Origin: VRUE01 sp036525295
GTDB lineage: Bacteria > Actinomycetota > Thermoleophilia > Solirubrobacterales > 70-9
Assembly (NCBI GenBank): GCA_036525295.1
Contig: DATDAQ010000119.1
Span: 1 to 64,000, forward strand
DNA: 64,000 nucleotides
Reading direction: 5' to 3'
Part shown: one piece after another, positions 24,685 to 32,367 of the stretch
Layout of the letters: the number at the start of each line of letters is the position of its first letter
Position numbering within the stretch: the stretch's first letter is position 1
Made by a program: the position numbers and the translations under genes
The notes under the pieces: generated by a model
What the model saw: the letters and a program-made list of their open reading frames with translations, nothing else
Database searches by the model: none
Told to the model about the DNA's origin: nothing

Positions 24685-24975
24685 CTACAGAGCGCCGCCG
24701 GCATCGTAGGCCTCTCCGGGCGTGGCGCCGAGAGCCAGGAGGCGGAGGCCGTCGGGGCCGGCCGTGACCTTGCGCTTGACGGCCGGGCCGACTCGGACGA
24801 TGTGGTCTTGGTCAAGCGGGTATCGCTCGCCGTCGGCTTCGAGAGTGCCTGAGCCGCAGAGGGCGACGTAGACCTCCTCCTGGCCCAGCTGCTGGGGGCG
24901 CTTGGCGAACATCTGGCCGCCGATGCCGTCCTCGGAATGGTCGTGCTCGGGGTATTCGTCGGCGCCTGGTGCCAT
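24685..24975 (-). CDS. Cupin-domain protein; true start may lie upstream
   Basis: 96 residues from ATG 24975. Cupin motif 1 is seen in YPEHDHSEDGIGGQ..EEVYVALCGSGTLEADGE and motif 2 in DHIVRVGPAVKRKV, with metal-type His residues. The frame continues open upstream for 44 more codons to a TAG at 25108-25110 and encodes sensible family-like sequence (GFDRVSLRRAAAALGVSSFG), but contains no ATG, GTG, TTG or CTG; the only candidates there are ATT 25107 or ATC codons. Probable small metal-binding enzyme or sensor. Divergent from dinB. Confidence 0.72.
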   Translation of the reverse strand: MAPGADEYPEHDHSEDGIGGQMFAKRPQQLGQEEVYVALCGSGTLEADGERYPLDQDHIVRVGPAVKRKVTAGPDGLRLLALGATPGEAYDAGGAL

Positions 24976-25160
24976 CTCCTCGATCGAGATGCCGAACGAG
25001 CTGACGCCGAGGGCCGCGGCGGCACGGCGAAGGCTGACCCGGTCAAAACCCTGGAGAGTCTCGATCTCCTCGATCCTGGTGTGCGTTACGTCCGCGATGC
25101 GTGGAATCTACCCGCGCTCAGCGCGTTCAACCCGTCTTCGCTCCCTCCTACCATCGGTTT

Positions 25161-26255
25161 GTGGCTTTTCAGCGAACCGTCGCCCATCTCGACATGGACG
25201 CCTTCTACGCGTCGGTCGAGCTTCGGCGCAGGCCGGAGCTGAGGGGGAAGCCGGTAGTCGTCTGCGGGTCGGGGCCGCGGGCGGTAGTGACGACGGCCAG
25301 CTACGAGGCGCGGAAGCTGGCGGGAATCCACTCGGCGATGCCCGCCGCGGTGGCGCGGCGGCGGCTGCCCGACGCGGTCTACCTACAGCCGGACTTCTCG
25401 GCCTACAGAGAGGCCTCGGGGCAGGTGATGGCGATCCTGCGACGCAACGCGGAGACGGTCGAGGTCGTTGGGCTCGACGAGGCCTACGTCGACCTGACCG
25501 GGATCTTCTCGCCTAAGACGACGATGCGGCGGATCGCTGCTGAGATCCGCGAGGAGACCGGGCTGACCTGCTCGATCGGCATCTCCGAGAGCCGGATGCT
25601 GGCCAAGATCACCAGCGAGCTGGGCAAGCCCGCCGGCCTGGTCGTGCTCTCGCGAGAGGAGGCCCTGGAGCGGTTCTCCGCTGAATCACCGGGTCTTATC
25701 CCGGGCATCGGCCCGAAGTCGGTCGCCAAGCTCGAGGCGATGGGAATCCGCACGCTCGCCGACCTGCGCGCGCAGGAGTCGTCGCTGCTGGAGCGGTCCT
25801 TCGGCCCCCGCCAGGGCCGCTGGCTGCACAGCCGCGCCAACCTGGAAGACGACACGCCGATCGTCGTCGTCCACGAGACCAAGTCGCAGTCGGCCGAGAC
25901 CACCTTCGACGTCGACGTGCGCGACCGGGCCGAGCTGGAGGGTCATCTCGTGCAGCTCGCCAAGGAGCTCTGCCGCCGCCTGCGCTCGCGCGAGCTGGAG
26001 GGTCGCACGATCGGGATCAAGGTCCGCCTCGACGACTGGACCAACGTGACCCGCTCGCACACGGTCGATGCTCCGACCAGCGACCCTGCCGTGGTCGTGC
26101 CGGTGGCCCTCGACCTGCTGCGCGCCTATGACCCACAGCGGCCGGTGCGGCTGCTCGGCGTCCGCCTCGCGGGCTTCGACGGTGGCGCCGAAGCGGCGGA
26201 TGACGAGTCCGATGTCCCACCGGGAGGCCAGCTGCAGCTCGGCCAGGCGGCCTGA
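25161..26255 (+). CDS. dinB: DNA polymerase IV (Y-family)
   Basis: Error-prone translesion polymerase. 364 residues from GTG 25161 (an upstream in-frame option adds 20 unlikely residues). Catalytic acids are in HLDMDAFYASVE and GLDEAYVDLTG; the helix-hairpin-helix region IPGIGPKSVAKLEAMGI and little-finger domain follow. The last residues contain QLQLGQ, which resembles a weak sliding-clamp-binding motif. No LexA-type site was identified with confidence. Confidence 0.94.
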   Translation: MAFQRTVAHLDMDAFYASVELRRRPELRGKPVVVCGSGPRAVVTTASYEARKLAGIHSAMPAAVARRRLPDAVYLQPDFSAYREASGQVMAILRRNAETVEVVGLDEAYVDLTGIFSPKTTMRRIAAEIREETGLTCSIGISESRMLAKITSELGKPAGLVVLSREEALERFSAESPGLIPGIGPKSVAKLEAMGIRTLADLRAQESSLLERSFGPRQGRWLHSRANLEDDTPIVVVHETKSQSAETTFDVDVRDRAELEGHLVQLAKELCRRLRSRELEGRTIGIKVRLDDWTNVTRSHTVDAPTSDPAVVVPVALDLLRAYDPQRPVRLLGVRLAGFDGGAEAADDESDVPPGGQLQLGQAA

Positions 26256-26309
26256 GTCCGTTCACCACCGCTTCGCAGGATCGCGGCGGGCCTGTGCGAA
26301 GATTGCCCC

Positions 26310-27746
26310 GTGAGCTCAGACAGGCTGACTGGACTCGACTCCTCCTTCCTCCACATGGAGAGAGCCGGCGCCCATATGCACGTCGCCTCGGTGAGCATCT
26401 TCGAGGGACCCGCGCCGAGCCACGGCGACTTCCGCGACCACATCGCCGCCCGTCTGCACCTCGTTCCCCGCTTCCGTCAGAAGCTGCGCTTCGTCCCCTT
26501 CGGCCAGGGCCGGCCGGTCTGGGTCGACGACCCTCACCTCAACATGGAGTACCACGTGCGGCAGACCGCGCTGCCGGCCCCCGGCTCCGAGGAGCAGCTG
26601 CGCAACCTGGCGGCGCGGATCTTCTCCCAGCAGCTCGACCGCAGCAAGCCGCTGTGGGAGCTGTGGCTGGTCGAGGGGCTCGACGGCGGCCGTTTCGCGA
26701 TCATCGGCAAGAGCCACCACGCCCTCGTCGACGGCATCTCCGGGGTCGACATCACCACGGTCCTCTTCGACGTCGAGAAGGAGCCGGCGAACCCGCCCGT
26801 GCGCCCACCCAAGTGGGCTCCCCGTCCCGAGCCGACCGATCTCCAGCTGCTGGCCGACGCCCTGCGCGAGCGCGCCACCAGCCCGCGCGAGATCGTCCGC
26901 GGCGTGCGCGCCGCTCTGCGCGGCCCGCGCCAGGTCCTCGGCGGCGTCGGCGATGCGAGCAAGCTGGTCGGCGCCGGCATGTCGGCGCCCTCGACCCCCT
27001 TCAACGTCGAAATCGGCCCGCACCGGCGCATCGCCTTCGTCCGCACCGAGCTCGAGGCGCTGAAGGCGGTCAAGAACGAGCACGGCGGGACCGTCAACGA
27101 CGTCGTCCTCTCCGTCGTCACCGGGGCGATCGGCAACTACCTGCGGGCCCGCGGCCACGACACCGAAGACCTGGAGATGCGGGCGCTGGTCCCGGTCAGC
27201 GTCCGCGCCGAGGAGGAGCGCGGCGCGCTCGGCAACCGCATCTCGGCGATGATGGCGCCGCTGCCGGTCTGGTGCGAGGCGCCGGTCCAGCGCCTGCACC
27301 TGATCACCGAGACGATGGGCGACCTGAAGGGCTCCGGCCAGGCCGTCGGCGCCGAGATCCTCACCCGGGTCGTCGACTTCGCCCCGACCACGATCGCCTC
27401 GCAGGCCGCCCGCCTGCAGCCCGCCCAGCGCTTCTTCAACCTCGTCGTCACCAACGTTCCCGGGCCGCAGTTCCCCCTCTTCGTGCTGGGCCGGGAAATG
27501 GAGTCGATCTTCCCCCTCGTGCCGCTGGCCCGGCGCCAGGCGCTCTGCGTCGGGATCATGTCCTACAACGGGCAGGTCGACTTCGGCCTCGTCGGCGACT
27601 ACGACTCGATGGCCGACCTCGAGAGCTTCGGCCTCGACCTCGAGGGCGCGATCGCCGAACTCACCGGCGCTCCAGCGGCGGCCGGGGACCAGGCTCAGCG
27701 AGCCAACCGCGCCGAGACCCGGAACGGCGCGCTGTCGGTCAAGTAG
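26310..27746 (+). CDS. Wax ester synthase/diacylglycerol acyltransferase (WS/DGAT)
   Basis: 478 residues. The acyltransferase motif HHxxxDG is HHALVDG at residues 136-142; the N-terminal LTGLDSSFLHMER start, NDVVLSVVTGAI and the C-terminal NVPGPQFPLFVLGREM are family signatures. Makes triacylglycerol or wax esters from acyl-CoA, usually membrane- or lipid-droplet-associated. ATG/GTG-type start at 26310. Its 3' end overlaps the converging peptidase gene by 52 bases. Confidence 0.92.
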   Translation: MSSDRLTGLDSSFLHMERAGAHMHVASVSIFEGPAPSHGDFRDHIAARLHLVPRFRQKLRFVPFGQGRPVWVDDPHLNMEYHVRQTALPAPGSEEQLRNLAARIFSQQLDRSKPLWELWLVEGLDGGRFAIIGKSHHALVDGISGVDITTVLFDVEKEPANPPVRPPKWAPRPEPTDLQLLADALRERATSPREIVRGVRAALRGPRQVLGGVGDASKLVGAGMSAPSTPFNVEIGPHRRIAFVRTELEALKAVKNEHGGTVNDVVLSVVTGAIGNYLRARGHDTEDLEMRALVPVSVRAEEERGALGNRISAMMAPLPVWCEAPVQRLHLITETMGDLKGSGQAVGAEILTRVVDFAPTTIASQAARLQPAQRFFNLVVTNVPGPQFPLFVLGREMESIFPLVPLARRQALCVGIMSYNGQVDFGLVGDYDSMADLESFGLDLEGAIAELTGAPAAAGDQAQRANRAETRNGALSVK

Positions 27747-29062
27747 GCCCAGTCGAGCCGGCGGGCGCTGAAGCCGACAGCCCTGGCGTCGGCGTTGATC
27801 AGCACCGCGGTGATGCGATCGAACCTCCCCGGTCGCGGCAGGCGCACAGCCATCCGGCCGCCGTGCCGGGAGAAGTCGTGAACTCGGACGGCGCGGCCGT
27901 GGCGCTCGCTACCCGTCCTACCCACCAGGGCCAGCCCGGCGGCGATTCCCCGCGGCGCCATCGCCTTAACGGCGAGGGTCCGTCCCGCCCGGGCATGAAC
28001 CCGCAGCAGCTGGAAGGTCGTGTGGTTGAGCTGGCGCCGGCGGACCCGGCCACCGAGCGGCAGGCTCCCCTGCCTTGAGACATCTGGGTATGAGCCGCCC
28101 TCGGAGAAGACCCGGCCGGTGCGCCACTCGGGCAGGTCGGCGGCGAAGCGGGCGAAGTCCCGGCTGAAGTCCGACCCGCCCGCGACCTCGATCGCCGAGC
28201 CATAGGCGGCGACCGAAAACCCTCCCGGCTTGGCGTGGACGGCGCGGGACCAGGCCTCGCGCACGACGTCGCGCCCGTAGTGCCGCGACAGCCACTCGTT
28301 CCAGACAGCGGAGCCGTACTCCTTGATCGAGTTGGCGGTCAGCGGGGTGTCGTAGCGCTTGGTCCAGCGTCGTACGTAGCGCAGGTAGTCGTCGATCCCG
28401 TCGTAGACCTGGTCCTCCATCCAGACGGCGGTCGACTCGGCGAACCAGGCGTCCTGGTAAGCGTCGTAGCCGAACTGGAGGATGTGGCTGTACTCGTGGG
28501 CGAAGGTGACCTCGAGGTCCTGCTGGGCCGAGGTGCCGGGGAACTCGCGCGGGTCGTAGTCATTGTCGAGCACGAGGTAGCCGTGCAGGTGGCGCGGCAG
28601 GCGCCCCTTCACCCCCTGCCCGCGGTCGGGCGCCGCGTAGCCGAAGAGGGCGCCGCCGATCTGGTCGAGGTAGACGTCGGTCTTGCCCTGCCCGCCGCCC
28701 TCGCGTCCGTCGGACTTCGGCGGTCGCCAACCGAGCTTCCCGTTCTCGATCTCGTAGACGTACTCGGCGACCTCCTGAACCTGAACGACGTAGTCGGGGA
28801 TCCCGTCGCCGTCGCCGTCGGCCAGCTTCGGCGCATCGATCCCCTCTGTCACCCAGTGAACGCAGAAGTGGCGAGTGCAGGCGGGCGAGCGCGGCGCCTC
28901 GGGAACCGCGTAGGCGTTGCGGTTGGGGTCGGGGTGGTCGGTGGGACGCGCCGCCGGGGCACGGAACACCCGTTGGTCCGCCGCCGAAGCAGCGCCGGGA
29001 ACAGCAGAAAAGAGCGCTGCAGACGCCAGCGATGCCCCAATCAGCCACCGGCGTGCGCGCAC
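27695..29062 (-). CDS. Secreted zinc metallopeptidase-like protein
   Basis: About 455 residues from GTG 29062. A signal peptide (WLIGASLASAALFSAVPGAASA) precedes DGDGDGIPDYV, which looks like a calcium loop, and the zinc motif HEYSH in TFAHEYSHILQFGYD, followed by AWFAESTAVWMEDQVYD, whose Glu probably completes the site. This resembles MXAN_6640-type or immune-inhibitor-like secreted proteases. The C-terminal 150 residues form a beta-rich domain without recognised homology. Divergent from nadE. Proteolytic role is likely, target unknown. Confidence 0.8.
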   Translation of the reverse strand: MRARRWLIGASLASAALFSAVPGAASAADQRVFRAPAARPTDHPDPNRNAYAVPEAPRSPACTRHFCVHWVTEGIDAPKLADGDGDGIPDYVVQVQEVAEYVYEIENGKLGWRPPKSDGREGGGQGKTDVYLDQIGGALFGYAAPDRGQGVKGRLPRHLHGYLVLDNDYDPREFPGTSAQQDLEVTFAHEYSHILQFGYDAYQDAWFAESTAVWMEDQVYDGIDDYLRYVRRWTKRYDTPLTANSIKEYGSAVWNEWLSRHYGRDVVREAWSRAVHAKPGGFSVAAYGSAIEVAGGSDFSRDFARFAADLPEWRTGRVFSEGGSYPDVSRQGSLPLGGRVRRRQLNHTTFQLLRVHARAGRTLAVKAMAPRGIAAGLALVGRTGSERHGRAVRVHDFSRHGGRMAVRLPRPGRFDRITAVLINADARAVGFSARRLDWAYLTDSAPFRVSARLAR

Positions 29063-29128
29063 CCGGCGCAATCTACAGCTCGGCCTGTCACGCGATACTG
29101 CAAGCGTGAGCGTCCCGAGGAAGCCCGC

Positions 29129-30799
29129 TTGCGAGTAGCGCTGGCGCAGATCGACCCCACGGTCGGCGACGTCGACGGCAACTCCGCCAAGATCGCGGAG
29201 TGGATCGGCCGCGCCCGCGCCGAGGGAGCCGAGCTGGTCGTCTTCCCTGAGCTCTGCGTGCCCGGTTACCCGGCCGAGGACCTCTACCTGAAGCGGCACT
29301 TCGTCGAGGCGAACCGGCGCGCGGTCGAGGAGCTGGCCGGCGAGACCGCCGGCCTGGTCGCCCTTGTGGGCTTCGCCGAGCCGGTCGCGGGCGGCGGCGA
29401 CTTCCGCCACGCCCACAACTCGCTCGCCGTGCTGGCCGGCGGGAAGCTGCGCACCGTCTACCGCAAGAACCGGCTGCCGAATTACTCCGTCTTCGACGAG
29501 CAGCGCTACTTCGTCCCCGGCACCGAGCCCGAGACGATCGAGGTCGGCGGGCAGCGGGTCGGCCTGACCGTCTGCGAGGACGTCTGGACGCCGGGGCCGC
29601 CTGCCTCGACCGAGGCCGCGGCGGGCGCGAGCCTGATCGCCAACCCTTCGGGCTCGCCGTACCACCGCGGCAAGGGGCGCGAGCGCGAAGCGATGTTCGC
29701 CGAGCGCGCCCGTGCCTACGGCACCCACTTCGCCTTCTGCAACCTCGTCGGCGGCCAGGACGAGCTGGTCTTCGACGGGCACAGCCTCCTCGTCGACCCC
29801 AGCGGGGAGGTGATCGCCCGCGCCGCCCAGTTCGAGGAGGAGCTGCTGGTCTGCGAGGTCCCCTCCCCCGGCCCGGGCCGTCTCGCCGAGCCGCTCCCCG
29901 ACCTCGCCGAGGTCTACGCCGCCCTCGTGCTCGGCCTGCGCGACTACGTCCTCAAGAACGGCTTCCGCCACGTCGGCGTGGCCCTCTCCGGCGGCATCGA
30001 CTCGGCCCTCGTCGCGCTGCTGGCCGTCGACGCCCTCGGGCCCGACCGGGTCAGCTGCGTTGTGATGCCCTCGCCGCATTCGAGCCTTGAAACACAGGCC
30101 GATGCACGGACTATCGCCACCAACCTCGGCAGCGAGCTGGTCGAGATCCCGATCGCCGCGGCGATGGCCGAGTACGAGAGCTCGCTCTCGGACGCGTTCG
30201 GGCGGGGTGGCGGCAGTGATGCCGCCGGCGAGGCGCTGCCGCGTGACCCGAGCCGGCCCTCCGAGCCTGACCTTGCCGCCGAGAACATCCAGGCCCGGAT
30301 CCGCGGCAACATGATGATGGCGCTCTCCAACAAGCACGGCTGGCTGGTGCTGACGACAGGCAACAAGAGTGAGATGTCGGTCGGCTACGCGACGCTCTAC
30401 GGCGACATGGCCGGCGGCTTCGCGGCGATCAAGGACGTGCCGAAGACGCTGGTCTACGAGCTGACCCGCCACCGCAACCAGAGCGCGGGCCGCGAGCTGG
30501 TTCCGGCCTCGGTGCTGGAGCGGGCACCGTCGGCGGAGCTGCGCCCCGACCAGCTCGACAGCGACTCGCTGCCCGCCTACGACCTGCTCGACTGCATCCT
30601 CGAGTCCTACGTCGAGCGCGACGAGGGCCGCGAGGAGATGATCGCCGCAGGCCTGCCGGCCGGGGTCGTCGACGACGTCATCCGCATGGTCGACCGCTCC
30701 GAGTACAAGCGGCGCCAGGCCGCGCCGGGGATCCGGATCACGCCGAGGGCATTCGGCCGCGACCGGCGGCTGCCGATCACGAACAGGTTTGGGGGTTAG
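29129..30799 (+). CDS. nadE: NAD+ synthase with N-terminal glutaminase (nitrilase) domain
   Basis: Final step of NAD synthesis: amidates deamido-NAD using glutamine. 556 residues from TTG 29129, which has GAGGA six bases upstream. The nitrilase triad is visible: Glu in FPELCVPGYPAED, Lys in YRKNRLPNY, Cys in TVCEDVW. The synthetase domain has the P-loop SGGIDSAL, TTGNKSE and YGDMAGGF. The SCVVMPSP and helix around SERYKR-like DRSEYKRRQA are typical. Confidence 0.95.
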   Translation: MRVALAQIDPTVGDVDGNSAKIAEWIGRARAEGAELVVFPELCVPGYPAEDLYLKRHFVEANRRAVEELAGETAGLVALVGFAEPVAGGGDFRHAHNSLAVLAGGKLRTVYRKNRLPNYSVFDEQRYFVPGTEPETIEVGGQRVGLTVCEDVWTPGPPASTEAAAGASLIANPSGSPYHRGKGREREAMFAERARAYGTHFAFCNLVGGQDELVFDGHSLLVDPSGEVIARAAQFEEELLVCEVPSPGPGRLAEPLPDLAEVYAALVLGLRDYVLKNGFRHVGVALSGGIDSALVALLAVDALGPDRVSCVVMPSPHSSLETQADARTIATNLGSELVEIPIAAAMAEYESSLSDAFGRGGGSDAAGEALPRDPSRPSEPDLAAENIQARIRGNMMMALSNKHGWLVLTTGNKSEMSVGYATLYGDMAGGFAAIKDVPKTLVYELTRHRNQSAGRELVPASVLERAPSAELRPDQLDSDSLPAYDLLDCILESYVERDEGREEMIAAGLPAGVVDDVIRMVDRSEYKRRQAAPGIRITPRAFGRDRRLPITNRFGG

Positions 30800-31203
30800 G
30801 CCGACTTCGGGATCGGCCTGACGGCGACGGTCATTTGTGCAAGGGCGCAGAGTCTTCCGCTTGCATCCTTGACCTCGGCGTCCCAGACCCAGGTCGTTCG
30901 ACCTTGATGCTTGGCCTTGGCCTGAACTTCGGCATGCCCCTCGGTCACGGGACGGATGAAGTTGACGCTGATCGACTGGCCCATCGCCATCATCCCGTCG
31001 TCGAGCACGGCCAGCGCGGTCGCCCGTGAGCAGATGCTCTCGACCAGGCTCGACATCACGCCGCCGTGCAGGAGGCCGACCGGCTGGCGCAGCTCGTCGC
31101 GCATCCGCACCCGCACCCGGGCGTGCTCGGGATCGTCGTCGAGCCACTCCGTGCCCAGCAGGGCGTCGAAGTGGGAAACCAGTCCGCGCGGGTCGTCTGC
31201 CAT
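30796..31203 (-). CDS. Hotdog-fold thioesterase (PaaI/YbgC type)
   Basis: 135 residues from ATG 31203. Hotdog fold with GLLHGGVMSSLVESICSRA, in which the HGG motif and a downstream acidic residue form the active site; VNFIRPVTEGHAEVQAKAKHQGRTTWVWDAEV forms the central strands. Hydrolyses acyl-CoA thioesters, substrate unknown. Converges with nadE with a four-base overlap. Confidence 0.87.
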   Translation of the reverse strand: MADDPRGLVSHFDALLGTEWLDDDPEHARVRVRMRDELRQPVGLLHGGVMSSLVESICSRATALAVLDDGMMAMGQSISVNFIRPVTEGHAEVQAKAKHQGRTTWVWDAEVKDASGRLCALAQMTVAVRPIPKSA

Positions 31204-31231
31204 CGCGGCCAGCACACTATCTCCAGGGAGC

Positions 31232-31277
31232 CGTGTCTGAGCTTGGCCGCCGTATATGGCGGGAAAACTCAGACACG
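31232..31277. repeat. 46-bp nested palindrome in a divergent promoter region
   Basis: Ten-base perfect arms CGTGTCTGAG and CTCAGACACG flank an inner CCGCC-GTATAT-GGCGG stem. It lies between the divergent thioesterase and membrane HTH genes. Its TAT-centred nested design resembles the other palindromes in this window, but the arm sequence is its own. It may be an operator or a mobile palindrome. Confidence 0.55.
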
Positions 31278-31322
31278 TCCTGTGGGGCGCCAGGGTGCGC
31301 GCTCGCGTAGGCTTTCCGGCCC

Positions 31323-32195
31323 GTGGCACTGACCGACGACCAGAAGGCGATGCTCCGGCTGCTCGCGCAGCGCGAAGAGGGCTACGAGGACATGGCCGCG
31401 CTGATGGGGATCAGCGTCGAGGAGCTGCGCGCTCGGGTGAAGGAGGCGCTGTCGGAGGTCGACGACCCCCCGGAGCCGACACCACCCGTCCCGCCACCAC
31501 CGGTCGTGCAGCAACCGCCTGTCGCAGCGCAACAGCCACCAGCTCCCGAGCCGGCTCCAGCCCCGCCCTCCCCGGCGCCGCCCAAGCAGGCCGTGCGGCC
31601 GTCACCGCTCGCCCGGCTGCGCGGATCGAAGGACCGCGGCGCCCTGATCGGCGTCGGAGCGGGTGCCCTGGTCGTCCTGGCCCTGATCGTCGTCCTCATC
31701 CTCGGCGACGATGACGGAGGCTCGCCTTCGTCCACGACGACCTCGGCGGACGGAACGTCCCTCACCGCGGCCGAAGAAAGCAAGCTCACCCAGGCGGTCC
31801 TCGAGCCGACCGACGGCGGCGACGCCAGCGGCCGCGCCCTGTTCGGGCGCTACAAGAAGAGCGTCCTGCTGCAGGTCGAAGCCGAAGGGCTGGAGCCCTC
31901 CCCGCCTGGCGAGACCTACACGATCTGGCTCTACCGCTCACCGAAACTGGTCCTGCGGATCGGCGCGGTCCCCGTCGAAGAGAAAGACGAAGGCAAGCTG
32001 GCCGTGCAGCTGCCCATCCCGACCCAGGTCCTCAGCTACGTCGCGGGCGGAGCCTTCGACCAGGTCGACGTCTCCCTCACCTCGAATGCCGCCTACAAGG
32101 CCGCCCTCGCCAAGGCCAAGGCAGAACGCCGGCTGCCGCCCTACACGGGCGAGTCCGTGCTTCGCGGCGAGATCACCGGCCCGGCGATTCGCTGA
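31323..32195 (+). CDS. Membrane protein with cytoplasmic HTH and RskA-like extracytoplasmic domain
   Basis: 290 residues, GTG start. The N-terminal 45 residues (LTDDQKAMLRLLAQREEGYEDMAALMGISVEELRARV) look like a sigma-region-4-type helix-turn-helix. A Pro/Ala-rich linker (48-95) leads to one transmembrane helix (about 105-127), then an outer domain with AEGLEPSPPGETYTIWLYRSP that resembles the anti-sigma-K (RskA) C-terminal fold. This suggests a one-component transmembrane regulator, or a regulator of a sigma factor. No sigma gene is adjacent. Function inferred only. Confidence 0.68.
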   Translation: MALTDDQKAMLRLLAQREEGYEDMAALMGISVEELRARVKEALSEVDDPPEPTPPVPPPPVVQQPPVAAQQPPAPEPAPAPPSPAPPKQAVRPSPLARLRGSKDRGALIGVGAGALVVLALIVVLILGDDDGGSPSSTTTSADGTSLTAAEESKLTQAVLEPTDGGDASGRALFGRYKKSVLLQVEAEGLEPSPPGETYTIWLYRSPKLVLRIGAVPVEEKDEGKLAVQLPIPTQVLSYVAGGAFDQVDVSLTSNAAYKAALAKAKAERRLPPYTGESVLRGEITGPAIR

Positions 32196-32244
32196 CGGGC
32201 GGCGATTTTTATCGCGGAAATTCCTCTCCTTTTCTAAAGATTTC

Positions 32245-32273
32245 TTGCGTAGTCATCGGAACTTTGGTATTCA
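32245..32273 (+). promoter_or_regulatory. Candidate promoter upstream of the RHS gene
   Basis: In an unusually AT-rich 170-base gap, TTGCGT (32245) and TATTCA (32268) are separated by 17 bases, fitting a vegetative promoter. GGAACTTT within the spacer also resembles an ECF -35 box, so the sigma class is undecided. Transcription would begin about 90 bases before the RHS start. Confidence 0.35.
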
Positions 32274-32367
32274 AGCATCAGTAGTTGGGGGGGGCTATGC
32301 GCCCGGCGGAAGAGACCGAGAGCCAGTGACTCATCGGTGCCACGATGCCCCGGAAGGAGAGCCCCCA

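Noticed and set aside
27695..31147. 1150-codon minus-strand open frame
   Set aside because: Only the 3' part from 29062 is a coherent secreted protein; the upstream part is antisense to nadE and lacks domain sequence.
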